The position numbers and the translations under genes are program-made. Positions 8,172 to 18,100 of a DNA stretch of 21,607 nt are shown piece by piece; the first letter of the stretch is position 1, and the number at the start of each line of letters is the position of its first letter. The DNA comes from CAZIBG01 sp964536985. Lineage in GTDB: Bacteria > Patescibacteriota > Saccharimonadia > Saccharimonadales > AWTP1-31. The stretch covers positions 1 through 21,607 of the forward strand of contig CAZIBG010000018.1 of NCBI GenBank assembly GCA_964536985.1. Reading direction: 5' to 3'. Below the pieces are notes generated by a model. The model saw only the letters and a program-made list of their open reading frames with translations, was not told where the DNA came from and made no database searches.

Positions 8172-8198
8172 CCACCAGAGGTCATAATTCTGTAAAAC

Positions 8199-8221
8199 AA
8201 TATTGCTTTACCCGCAATATT
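8199..8221. promoter_or_regulatory. Inverted repeat, candidate operator between XRE regulator and ATPase
   Basis: AATATTGC (8199-8206) and GCAATATT (8214-8221) form a perfect 8-bp inverted repeat with a 7-nt spacer, a 23-nt site. It lies between the divergent XRE regulator and the TraG-like ATPase, a size and place typical of a dimeric HTH repressor's operator. Control of either gene is inferred. Confidence 0.55.
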
Positions 8222-8272
8222 AAGCTACTCTTGCACTAGGAATACCTAACGGTGGTGGGTACGGGAGAATCA

Positions 8273-10912
8273 ATGTTCTTGACTGCGTCCACTCAACCTA
8301 GTTTTATCGAACGATACCTTATTGGCACATCACCGGCTGCACACCTCCTTAATATCCCGATTATTATCATTGGTGGCTCCCTCTTCGTATGGTTCATCAT
8401 TCTACCTATCGTCCGGATAATTCTCGATATACTCGATTACCGGCGACTACGTGACCGAAAGCTAGTATTTCTAGAGCTAACACCGCCGCATATCAGTACC
8501 AAGTCTCCTCTCGCAACAACAGAGTTATACGACACCATCCATGGATTACTGAGTAGTGTTACTCATAAGGAGCGTCTATTCAACCGAAAACATGTATTGC
8601 CACTTGAGGTCTATGCTAGTCGAGAAGAAGGTATTCGTTTTCGGGCAGCCCTTGATCCAGATGATGTTGAGCTTTTTCAACAACTGGTAATTGCATACCT
8701 GCCCCAGATACAGTTTCGGGAAGTTAAAGATTATATGACGGCTGCACTCAATGGTCAGGACTTTCGGATTCTAGAATTTGCCCAGACCAACCACTTTGCG
8801 TACCGACTAGCTGCTCACGATAACCTAAAGCAACACGACCCAATGGCCTATATAACCACCGCCATGACGAAGCTTGGAGCAAACGAGCTACTAGCTATGC
8901 AGTTGGTGCTATCCCCAGCTTCACCCAGAGCTGCGAATAAGATACGTAGTCAGTTAATGTACGGAGAAGATAAGGGCTTAAACCGCGAATGGTGGCATTA
9001 TCCATTTATCTTCGTTGGCAAAGTTATCAAGCTGATCTTTAGCATGCTTGGTGGCCTATTGGAGATTCTTGGCGATGAAATGGCAGGCGTACGAACGCCT
9101 CGCCAACAACAAGGATCTGGGTACTACGGCTCACAACAAAATATCAGTCCGATCAATAAGCCAGCCATTGATACTATCCACGCCAAGCTAGCTGAACAGC
9201 TATTCAATGTAGATATTCGTGCTTTAGTTGTCGGGCCAAACAGTGGGCAGCGAGCACAAGGGTTGTCCAACGCCCTCTACATGTTCCGTGTACCGGGTTA
9301 CCAAGGGCTGTATTCTCGAAAAGCACGGTTATTCAAATCTAAGCGAGTAGAGCATCGTCTGGAAGCCTTCCACAAACGACTGCCAGCTACGCTAACCCGC
9401 AACTCATCAGTGCTTGGAACTTCCGAGTTAGCTGCGCTGTACCACTTCCCGTACGGGGAGCACATGCAGTCAGAAGATATGGTTAAGTCAGTGGCGAAAA
9501 CACTGCCTGCGCCGTTGTCTATGAAGAATCATGCTAATGCGGCTGATTACGATATTGTTCTAGGAACTAATAATCACCATGGCAGCCGCACCGCTATTGG
9601 GTTAACGGCCAAAGAACGAGAAAAGCATGTTTACCTCATTGGTGGTACGGGGAACGGTAAGACCACTATGCTTGAGTACGCCCTGCTGCAGGACATCAAA
9701 GCCGGTAAAGGCGTAGCCTTTATTGATCCACACGGTGATGCCGCTCAAAAACTTCTTAAATATATTCCTGAGGAACGTATTAAAGACGTCGTCTACTTAA
9801 ACCCGAGGGATATTAAGCACCCGATTGGCCTCAACTTACTGGAGCTACCTGAAGGCCTAGACGAAGATGAGTTACTAGTCGAACAAGAACGTGTTACCGA
9901 AGCAGTGGTATCGGTGCTTAGAAAAGTCTTTGCTGATGACGACGCTAATGCTCACCGCATAGAAGGGATGCTCCGGAATACTATTAGGACAGCCTTTAGC
10001 ACTGAAAACCCAACGTTATTTACCTGCTTGGAGCTACTGCGTAACAGCGAGTTTCGCAATAAAGTGGTGGCAAAGCTGACTGATGCGCATTTAAAAGATT
10101 TCTGGCGCGAAGAGTTTGGTAAGGCTGGAGGTATGCAACGGGTGAGCATGACTAAGGGGCTTACCCATCGATTAGACCGCTTCGATGGGTCACAGTTTGT
10201 GAACCGCATGATGAGCCAGACAAAATCTACCATCAGCTTTGAGGATATTATTGATTCTGGTAAAATCCTGATCTGCAACTTTTCTACTGACATGGGCGAG
10301 GATACCGCAACGTTGTTTGGTACAACCGTACTGGCTAAACTCAAGATTGCCGCCGAACGCCGACACAACCAGCCTGAAGCCATGCGCAAGCCTTTCTACG
10401 TCTACGTCGATGAATTTCAGAACTTTGCGACTACGCCATTTGTGAAGATGTTATCTGCATCACGCAAGTACAAGCTATTCCTAACCATTGCAGAACAATC
10501 TGCCGCCCAACAGGAAGAACAAAGATTAACAGAAGCAATACTGGCCAACGTCAGTACGATTGTGTGTCTTGGACTGGGTAGCCCATTCGATGAACGATTG
10601 TTGCTGGGGCGGTATGAACCATGGCTTGCGAAGGGCAACTTACTCAACCAACCAGCCTACAACTTTTACTTACGGGTGAAGGCCGAAGAACCAATGGAGC
10701 CGGTATCAGGTGAGACGATTGTTTTGCCACAAAAAGATGGCAGCGAGGAAGTAGCCCAAAAAGTACTTGAAGCCTCTCGAAATAACTTTGCCGTTGAGTG
10801 GGCAAAATACAAGGCAGAAAGTAAGACCACTGAAGAGACCAAGCCCGTCATCAAACCAGGTAAGGCAACAAAACAAAACTTAAACACAGAGCCAAAGGCT
10901 TTAGAGGTTTAA
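8273..10912 (+). CDS. TraG/VirD4-like membrane ATPase (type IV secretion or conjugation coupling protein family)
   Basis: This 879-aa protein belongs to the FtsK/HerA-like ATPases that drive DNA or protein through type IV secretion machines. An N-terminal hydrophobic region (~27-55) would anchor it in the membrane. Walker A is at ~457-465 (GGTGNGKTT), followed by FIDPHGD. Walker B is at ~709-715 with D713-E714 (VYVDEFQNF). After it comes TIAEQSAAQQEE, matching the QSxxQ region of VirD4/TraG, and the TraG-type C-terminal part. The charged tail (~820-879) is rich in Lys and Glu. ATG 8273 is chosen over GTG 8252 because GGGAG lies 5 nt upstream. The gene is divergent from the XRE gene. No other conjugation gene (relaxase, VirB components) is present, so it may serve a chromosomal secretion or DNA-uptake system. 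A degraded copy of its tail lies near 20200-20391. Confidence 0.88.
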   Translation: MFLTASTQPSFIERYLIGTSPAAHLLNIPIIIIGGSLFVWFIILPIVRIILDILDYRRLRDRKLVFLELTPPHISTKSPLATTELYDTIHGLLSSVTHKERLFNRKHVLPLEVYASREEGIRFRAALDPDDVELFQQLVIAYLPQIQFREVKDYMTAALNGQDFRILEFAQTNHFAYRLAAHDNLKQHDPMAYITTAMTKLGANELLAMQLVLSPASPRAANKIRSQLMYGEDKGLNREWWHYPFIFVGKVIKLIFSMLGGLLEILGDEMAGVRTPRQQQGSGYYGSQQNISPINKPAIDTIHAKLAEQLFNVDIRALVVGPNSGQRAQGLSNALYMFRVPGYQGLYSRKARLFKSKRVEHRLEAFHKRLPATLTRNSSVLGTSELAALYHFPYGEHMQSEDMVKSVAKTLPAPLSMKNHANAADYDIVLGTNNHHGSRTAIGLTAKEREKHVYLIGGTGNGKTTMLEYALLQDIKAGKGVAFIDPHGDAAQKLLKYIPEERIKDVVYLNPRDIKHPIGLNLLELPEGLDEDELLVEQERVTEAVVSVLRKVFADDDANAHRIEGMLRNTIRTAFSTENPTLFTCLELLRNSEFRNKVVAKLTDAHLKDFWREEFGKAGGMQRVSMTKGLTHRLDRFDGSQFVNRMMSQTKSTISFEDIIDSGKILICNFSTDMGEDTATLFGTTVLAKLKIAAERRHNQPEAMRKPFYVYVDEFQNFATTPFVKMLSASRKYKLFLTIAEQSAAQQEEQRLTEAILANVSTIVCLGLGSPFDERLLLGRYEPWLAKGNLLNQPAYNFYLRVKAEEPMEPVSGETIVLPQKDGSEEVAQKVLEASRNNFAVEWAKYKAESKTTEETKPVIKPGKATKQNLNTEPKALEV

Positions 10913-11208
10913 TCATTAAGTGCATCAGCCCATTCTTTCAAAATCTTTCGTAGATTGGCTTAAAAATCCTCATCAAAGAATAAGTCCGCTCGCTCCTTAT
11001 TTGAACCAACGTATTAGCCTTTCTAGAATCGAAAAGTAGTGGGTTATCTGGGGGCTAGGACACCCTCCCGCCTAGCCAAGATAGTTGATTAAATGCCCAG
11101 TAAGCATTTCCGCTATTGGACTTCAGTTTTAAGTGACGGATTGCATACGTCAATCTTCTATTATTAAGTGGCTATGCTCGCCAAACCCATAAATAATACT
11201 ACTTTTAA
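10913..11208. other. Gene-poor intergenic stretch with a weak minus-strand coding remnant
   Basis: No intact gene is visible here. On the minus strand, 10909-11013 reads as two short coding-looking pieces in one frame (NKERADLFFDEDF, then a TAA, then ANLRKILKEWADALND and a stop). This could be the broken tail of a convergent gene, or chance. A hairpin GGCTAGG/CCTAGCC with an 11-nt loop sits at 11053-11077; no T-run follows it, so it is not a standard terminator. Confidence 0.4.
11053..11077. repeat. Inverted repeat GGCTAGG/CCTAGCC
   Basis: Two perfect 7-nt arms flank an 11-nt pyrimidine-rich loop. The position between the ATPase and the MgtC-like gene allows a role as a transcript-end hairpin or protein site; neither is shown by the sequence. 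Confidence 0.4.
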
Positions 11209-11226
11209 TCGCTAGAAGAGTTTTTT

Positions 11227-11613
11227 ATTGATCTTGTTCTGGCGCTGATATGTAGCTTGCTATCTGGTGGCGAGCGTGAGCTCAAAAAGAAGCCAGCCGG
11301 CATCAGTACGCAGACGTTGGTGATTACAGGCTCTATGATGTTCGCCTTTCTGTCCCAAACAGTAAGTGCTGGCGATCCCACACGCATTGCTGCGCAGATC
11401 GTGTCCGGTATTGGGTTCCTGGGGGCGGGGATTATCTTGAAGTCCGAATCAAAAAAGACGGTTACTAACGTCACGACAGCGGCAAGTATCTGGTACTCGG
11501 CAGGAGTAGGTATGGCGCTGGGATTTAACTTTCATATCATTGCTGTCATGGCAGCGGTCTATGCAGTTCTGATCTCACGCATTCCACGGCTGAGTCGCAG
11601 TAATGACTGCTAA
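11227..11613 (+). CDS. MgtC/SapB-like membrane protein, short form, abnormal start
   Basis: The ~128-aa product matches the membrane domain of MgtC/SapB proteins: GGERELKKKPAG after helix 1, helix 2 around 31-48, then the family's strongest signature RIAAQIVSGIGFLGAGIIL (~53-71), TTAASIWYSAGVGMALG (~83-99) and a last helix (~102-117). Relatives are linked to Mg2+ homeostasis and survival in hosts. The C-terminal cytoplasmic domain found in some members is absent. There is no ATG, GTG or TTG before position 11257, yet the frame is open from 11209 and encodes the expected first helix (FFIDLVLALICSLL). A rare ATT at 11227 has AGAAGAG 6 nt upstream and is used here provisionally. TTG 11257 would remove helix 1. 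The gene may be N-terminally damaged. It converges with the next gene. Confidence 0.7.
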   Translation: MDLVLALICSLLSGGERELKKKPAGISTQTLVITGSMMFAFLSQTVSAGDPTRIAAQIVSGIGFLGAGIILKSESKKTVTNVTTAASIWYSAGVGMALGFNFHIIAVMAAVYAVLISRIPRLSRSNDC

Positions 11614-11634
11614 AAGGGTCATCTCCTGTAGGTA

Positions 11635-12036
11635 CTACTTGATAGTCACACGGGCGGCCTGAGTACGGTCGACTTCACTAAGGAGAACTGTGACCTTTTG
11701 GCCTGTCTTGAGATCCTTGGAAGCCATTGACTTACCAGATTGGATGTACGTGGTTTTACTGGTCAGCGTAACGTTTTGTTCTTTATTGTCAGCCAGCCTG
11801 AGGGTGAGTTGCTTATCGGTAATCTTGGTGATGGCCCCGGAGGCACCCCGACGGAAGAAACTACTGGCATTATTGAAGGCGTCGTCTAGTGTTTGTGGAG
11901 TAGTATGTTTGGCTGCTTCATCTTTTTGGCCTATGTTGTAGCCACGCTGGTATGACCCATAGGCGATGCCACCAAGTGCTACTGCCACGAGGATGGTGGA
12001 AAGAAAGATAGAACGTTGTTGTTTGGTGATCTTCAT
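11635..12036 (-). CDS. Membrane-anchored DUF5666-like protein
   Basis: The 133-aa protein has a single N-terminal hydrophobic helix (~9-28) after a basic start, a spacer, and a small beta-rich domain at ~66-132. That domain has the DUF5666 pattern: GAITKITDKQLTLRLADNKE, then VTLTSKTTYI, and SKDLKTGQKVTVLL. It should be anchored in the membrane with the domain outside the cytoplasm; the function of DUF5666 is not established. AAAGG (12045-12049, minus strand) lies 8 nt before the ATG, although the candidate promoter predicts a start site so close that this site may be partly lost. It is divergent from the giant kinase gene, 99 nt away. Confidence 0.75.
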   Translation of the reverse strand: MKITKQQRSIFLSTILVAVALGGIAYGSYQRGYNIGQKDEAAKHTTPQTLDDAFNNASSFFRRGASGAITKITDKQLTLRLADNKEQNVTLTSKTTYIQSGKSMASKDLKTGQKVTVLLSEVDRTQAARVTIK

Positions 12037-12050
12037 AGTGCTTACCTTTA

Positions 12051-12078
12051 ATTGTACTTATTTACGAGTTTTTTACAA
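12051..12078 (-). promoter_or_regulatory. Candidate promoter for the DUF5666-like gene
   Basis: On the minus strand TTGTAA (12073-12078) and TACAAT (12051-12056) are separated by 16 nt, close to sigma-70 consensus and spacing. The expected start site near 12044 leaves a leader of only about 8 nt before the ATG. Confidence 0.5.
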
Positions 12079-12107
12079 AATAACCAGCCAAGAAGGTATA
12101 TCTTTAG

Positions 12108-12113
12108 TACAAT
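12108..12113 (+). promoter_or_regulatory. Candidate -10 box (TACAAT) for the giant kinase gene
   Basis: TACAAT in the context TTAGTACAATAG mirrors the minus-strand box (TAAGTACAATTA) of the divergent gene. The predicted start near 12120 would give a leader of ~16 nt. It lies inside the 5' extension that a start at TTG 12052 would require, which supports ATG 12136. No clear -35 is seen. Confidence 0.4.
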
Positions 12114-12135
12114 AGAGGTAACCATAAGAGTATTT

Positions 12136-15100
12136 ATGAAGAAGACCGTAGTGAGAATTGTGCAACGGAAACGGCTGGCCGACAAGGCCGGCGGCATGGC
12201 AGAGCAGATATATCGATATCGCATCAAGCTATTGCCAGTCTTTGTGATGCTCGCTTCTATTGCTGGGCTGGTATATTTACGGGTGCAACCACAGGCTAGC
12301 AAACAGATTAGTAGGTTGGTTGAGCTGAGCAGTGGCGAAGTCTCACGCCTATCATTATTGTGGTCACCTCTTGCGGGTATGATCACCATATCTGTGGCCG
12401 CTTTGCTGTACATGTGGATGGACTACCAGCATCACAAGAAGCCACTTATCCGAGTATCGCCGAAGACAAAATATGGGTTCCTGCATCACCTACGTACCAC
12501 ATTCTTGCCGCGTTTTAAGTACCGTTGGCGCCCTACGTTCTACTGGCTGGCTGTAGCAGTGGTTTGTGCTATGGCCTTCATTGCTACGATTGCGTTCGTG
12601 GGCGTGCCCTCGGCCAAGGCCTTCTCTGGTGATGGGCTAGGAACTGAAGGAACTCCTTATATCATTACCAGTTGTGAACAGCTTCAAGAGATGCGTGATG
12701 ATTTAACCGGGCACTATGAGCTGGGCGAGCCGATAGATTGTACAGGTACCGGTGGCTGGAATAGCGGTGCGGGCTTTGCACCAATTGGCACCAGTAATAG
12801 CCCGTTTGCTGGCGTGCTGGATGGCAAGGGATTTACTATAGACGGCTTAAGCCAGATCAATACCGAAAGTGGCAATAGCGGCATAGCTACCGGTTTGTTT
12901 GGCATGATCGAAGGCGGCACACTGACGGACTTTAATCTCACGAATGTTTCTTTCAGTGCAGAAGAGGCAGGGTACGTTGCTGCAACTCTGGCAGGTGGCA
13001 TCATCAGCACTACCATCTCAAACATATCAGTGAGTGGAGCGGTGACGGTAAATACTACCGCTGACTCGAGTTTTGCGGGAGGTTTAGCTGCGCAGGTGGT
13101 GAGTTCCACGGTCTCCCAAATAAGTGCTGATCTGACCATCACCCATAACGTTCTTCAGCCAGATGATGAGAAGCCGGGTATTACAGCTGGACTCTTCGGC
13201 ATCATGATGGAATCCACTCTAACTAACTCGTATGTAAAGGGTTCGTTGACACAGCATATTGGGGGAACTGGGGATGATAACGCTATGATCGGAGCGATTG
13301 TCGGCCAAGCCATACGGGGGAGTATCCAGAACTCATATAGTGCAATGTCCCTGACTATGGAAGCGCCGGGCGGTGAGCAAGGCGAAGTAGTCCTCATGGG
13401 TGGCTTAGCGGGTGTTATGTCGGGTACTGAGGTGAACAATACTTTTGTAACGGGTGCTCAAGGTGTCAGCGGAAATTTTGAGAGAACAATGCAAGGTGCT
13501 TTGGCGGGCGCAGTGATATATATGCCGGGAGATGAAAACTTTGGCCAGAATGTATCGGGCACCGACAGTTATGTTGATGCTAGTAGGATTGGCCATGGCG
13601 CTTGTGTTGGCGGATCTATGGATGGTAACTTTGACAACCCAGGGGGGCCTGGTCCGGTGCCAAGTGGCTTCTGTACGATTGTGAATGCAGGCAACTCGCA
13701 GCCCAACTATTTCTTTAATACCTCTATTAGTCCGCCCTTTAAGGTCGGCAGTACTCAGGTGTGGGACTTTACGAACGTTTGGAAGATAGTTGCTTCCTCT
13801 ACGCCGATATTCATCTCGCAAGCGCCAGGCGTGCCAGCCTTGCCCGGGCAGGTTCGTAACCTGACTACCACAAGTAGTGATGCAACGAGCTTGACCGCTC
13901 AGTGGTTGGTGCCGAGCTCTAATGGTAATTCGCCCATAACTGACTACGTAGTGCAGTACAAGTTGCACAGTACTGGTAGCTGGACGGGGGTTACTCGAGG
14001 TTCGCCCTCTGCAACCTCACAGCTTATCACCGGTTTAGTTGGAGGGCAGTTATATGATGTGCGCGTAGCGGCCGTGAATGCAGTAGGTCAGAGCGATTGG
14101 CAAGTAACCGAAAATGTGCAAACCAGTCAGTTGCCATCCGCTCCTCGCAACGTGGTGGCAAGTGGGGTTGCCGAGAGCGCACAATTCGAACCATACTATT
14201 TCCCAAAGCTTGACTGGCAGACACCAGAAACCGGAGCGCCCATAACTGACTACGTAATACAGTACAGGCCAAATCCGGGGAGAGATTGGGATTCCATGGC
14301 GGACGATCTGCAGGAGTTCCCTTGGGCGGCTAACGGCGGAGCCTGGACTACGGCGTACGAGGGTGTCAGCACAAACCTTAGTCAAAGCTTCGCAAGTGAC
14401 GCAGCAATCGATGACGATGATCTGGCAGCAGCACTGGTATATGCTGTCTGGGGTGAAACTCGAACGATCGATAGTATCGATTTCCGTGTAGCGGCGGTTA
14501 ACTCGCATGGCCAGGGCGCATGGAGTAGCGCTCAAAATTTCCAGATATTCATAGGTATTACGGATTGCCAACAGATGCACGACGTCTTAGAGGATTGGAA
14601 TGGTAGCGTATTCCATCTTCTCAACAATGTTGATTGTGATGGTACAAGGTCATGGAACGGGGGTCGGGGCTGGGACCCTATTGGTGACAGTGCGTCGCCA
14701 TTCCAGGGTATTCTTGACGGCAAGGGTTACGCCATTCTCAACCTATACATAAACGACACCAACCAAGATGAAATGCACAAAAGGCCTAGTGCTCTGCTGA
14801 GCCGAACTGATGATGCGACTATTCGTAACCTAAACATGTCGAATGTTTATATGGCTAACTCGTACCCAACAGATAACACATCTGCAGCACTCATAGCCCT
14901 CGCTTCACCCGGCACGGTGCTCACCAATATCTCAATTTCGGGTACTGTAAAGAGTCAGGATATTGCGGGCGGTATTGTCGGTGGTGTTGGTAGTTACAAT
15001 AACGACTTTGGGCCGTATACCGATCCAGTTACATGGTCGGGTCTTGCCTTCCTTGGTTCGGTTACGACGCCAGGATTCGCGGGCGGTATTGTTGGTCTTG

Positions 15101-18100
15101 CAAATGTTAATACGGCTAGACTCACACTACAAGATATACATACTAATGGTGACTTGGTGGGTGGTCGTAGCGCTGGCGGCATTATCGCGATGAACGGGGT
15201 AAACACTGGTCCGGGCGTGCATCTTGTAGACGTCCACTCAACTATGGGTATTAGTTCTCGTTGTAGGGATGGGGCTGGTGGGCTGGTTGGCGCAGTGAGT
15301 GGTGCAGCCGGGGCGGTCCTTACTATTACTGATTCAAGCTACGATGGTAGCAATAACGGTGGTATCAACTGTACCGGTGACGATCTACCATTCTTTAACG
15401 ACCCGACTGCACTAGCCGTTGGCAATGACGGTGAGTTATTTATTACCGACACTACAAAGACCGGTAATATCCACAAACTATCAAGTAATGGTTACGTTAT
15501 TACGCAGTGGAGCACTGCCCGGCCCGGTGATTCGACGAGCGAGTACCCTGACACAGATGGGTTAGTAGTAGACAGTCAGGGCTGGTCGTATGTTGCTGAC
15601 ACTACCAATGGAGAGATACGTGTATACAATGCGTCTGGCCAATTCCAGGACGCATGGACAACACCAACCCCTGGTCAGATGGCGATTGATAGCAGTAACA
15701 ATATATACGTGACGAGTGGGTACCAGCTCCGTAAATACTCGCAAAGTGGCGTACTGCTCAATACTTGGGGAGAGGAAGGCTCGGGTCCTGAACAATTCGG
15801 CTTGTTATCTGACGTTGCTATTATGCCAAATGGCAAAATCATAGTTGTGGATGGGCAGAATCACTGCTTGCATGTACTACTCAGTAATGGTGATTACGAT
15901 CAGAAGATTGTCACTGATGGAGTTGGTGCTCCTCCTATGACGCAGAGCGCCCCACAGTCAGTGGCCGTGGACGCTCAGGGCAAGATATACGTGCTCGAGA
16001 CGGACCGCGTCCTAGTTTTCGATAACACCTATTACTTCTTGGGGTATTGGGGACCAGGTGGCATTGGTGATGCCGAGATCATTGGAAGTGATATAGTTGC
16101 TGCCCCGAGTTCGGGTGTCTATATAGTAGGCAAGACTATCCGCCAGTATGACGATAGCGGTAACTTATCAGTTGCAGGAGAGTTTGGCGGCTACGTTCTA
16201 GGTACTCCGGGCGAGAGTTACCCTGGATTCGCTGGAGGTATTGTTGGTGGTGCCCAGGCTGTAGGGATTACCATCACAAACAGCACGAGTGCTGGACAAA
16301 TCACCCAACAAGAAGGTACGAGCGGTGGTTTGGTAGGCTTTGCTACGTACTATGTAAGCGTTAACGCTGCAGATCCAGAGGCTTCGCTCAGTCAGGGGCT
16401 TGTTGTTACAAACGCTAGTTCTTCTATGGGGATTACCGTGCAGCAAAGCTCAGTGTCGTTTAGTGGAGGCCTGGTAGGTTCGGCGACACTACTGGATATT
16501 ACCGGCTCACATGCCACTGGGTCTATCACGGTAGATGATGGGAATCAGGCAGAGAGAGGGGTATCCGGAACTGTTGGAGGCTTGGTAGGAGGAGCGACTG
16601 GCGACAATAGCCTAACCAGTGCACTGCGTATTCAGGATTCTTATGCGACTGGCGATATAGACTTTTCGGCAGTAAGTCCTGTTGACGATACGCTAGGTGG
16701 CCCGGTTGCGGGCGGTGTTGTCGGTATGATTATCGGGTGGTCAAAGCTGGACGGTGTCTATGCAACGGGAGACGTCGCCGTTGCCGTCAACCAGGCTTGC
16801 CAGCCGGATGAGTGTGACAATATGGCAACTTTAGCAGGGGGCATGGTAGGTACTGTTATTGCGGTATCACAGACTGCCCCGCCAAGCGTCTTGCGTGATA
16901 GCTATGCGACAGGCGCGGTGAGCATCGATGGCCAACAAGCTATCGGGGTGCTCGGTGGCCTCGTAGGATCACTGCAAGGCTATGGCCATACAGTCCAAGA
17001 CGTATACGCAACAGGATCTGTTGGTCTGGCAGATGACTATATAGCCCAAGAGGATACGCTCGTCCGATCTGGTGGTCTCATGGGATCCGTTAGTACCTCA
17101 GGGGCCGTGACTATATCCAGGACACACGCTACAGGAGCAGTAACGGGCCAGGGCTACTATGCCAACCAAAATGGAGTGGCCGGCTCGGGTGGGTTGCTCG
17201 GTGTTGCATCGGGCCAAGTTACGGTACAGCAGTCATATGCTACAGGCGTAGTGCAAGCAGGGTATGCACTCGGCGGTCTTATTGGTGTTAGCTCTACGAT
17301 TGGTTCTGGTGCGGCAAGAGTGACCCTCACCGACACGTATGCGACAGGTGCGGTGTCTGGTACTGTTACAACCCTAACGTATGATGATCACGGTGGCTAT
17401 ATTGAGCTGGGAGCCACGGTAGGTGGCTTGGTTGGAGTCGCTGACCATACTGATATCGCTTCGTCATATGCCTCAGGAATTTTGAGTAACGAGCAGCCCG
17501 AATTTGCCCCAGAGACCCCCGAGTCTGCTAAGGTTGGATACAATTCAAGCACCGGTGGCTTGGTGGGGGGATCAAGTTTAACGGATGTCACGGGTAATCC
17601 TAGCTTTAAAAGCACTATCATCAATTCGTTTAGCGCCGCGATGATACCAAACACCAGCAATACTAATGAAGGTGCGATAATCGGGCGTTTCATACACGTC
17701 TTCAATGAGGGCCAAGGAACCATTACGCCAGACGAGGCTGATGCTCTACTGGTCAATAATTATTACGACGCATCACGCACTGGAGATAATCCGTGTGGTA
17801 ACTGGCAGGAAGCCGAAATGCCTGCCGATCAAGATGCGGAAAATGTGATAACAACGAGTGTTTACAACAATATAGCCACTTGTCATCCGATTAATGCTAA
17901 TAACCAGACGCCAAACTACTTCAAGAATAGTGCTACCAGCCCGCCATTGGACACATGGGATTTTGGTACGCCTATTTGGTATAGTCATGTTGCTACTTAT
18001 CCGACCTTCCAACAGGGGGAAACAGTACCCGGCCCACCACGCAACCTGGCTGGTGCACCTACTACTTCAAGTGTGGCGTTATCGTGGGAGGCGCCAAGTA

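Noticed and set aside
9952..10389. 145-codon minus-strand frame inside the ATPase gene
   Set aside because: Opposite the ATPase core, with no domain pattern.
11690..11941. 83-codon plus-strand frame opposite the DUF5666-like gene
   Set aside because: The minus-strand frame has a membrane anchor, DUF5666 pattern and promoter; the plus frame has none of these.
12052..12135. Upstream TTG start of the giant kinase (28 extra residues)
   Set aside because: The extension overlaps both divergent candidate promoters and has no ribosome site; ATG 12136 begins a typical basic N terminus.
13405..13968. 187-codon minus-strand frame inside the giant kinase, and similar antisense frames at 13155-13439, 14050-14580 and 17397-17756
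   Set aside because: They lie wholly opposite a strong, domain-rich gene, have no recognisable domain and odd composition; they are shadows of the biased codon pattern of the repeats.
16229..17500. Direct repeats resembling a repeat array
   Set aside because: The similarity is at protein level (GGLVG and YATGDV units of GLUG repeats) with diverged bases and irregular spacing, so it is not a CRISPR array or tandem DNA repeat.
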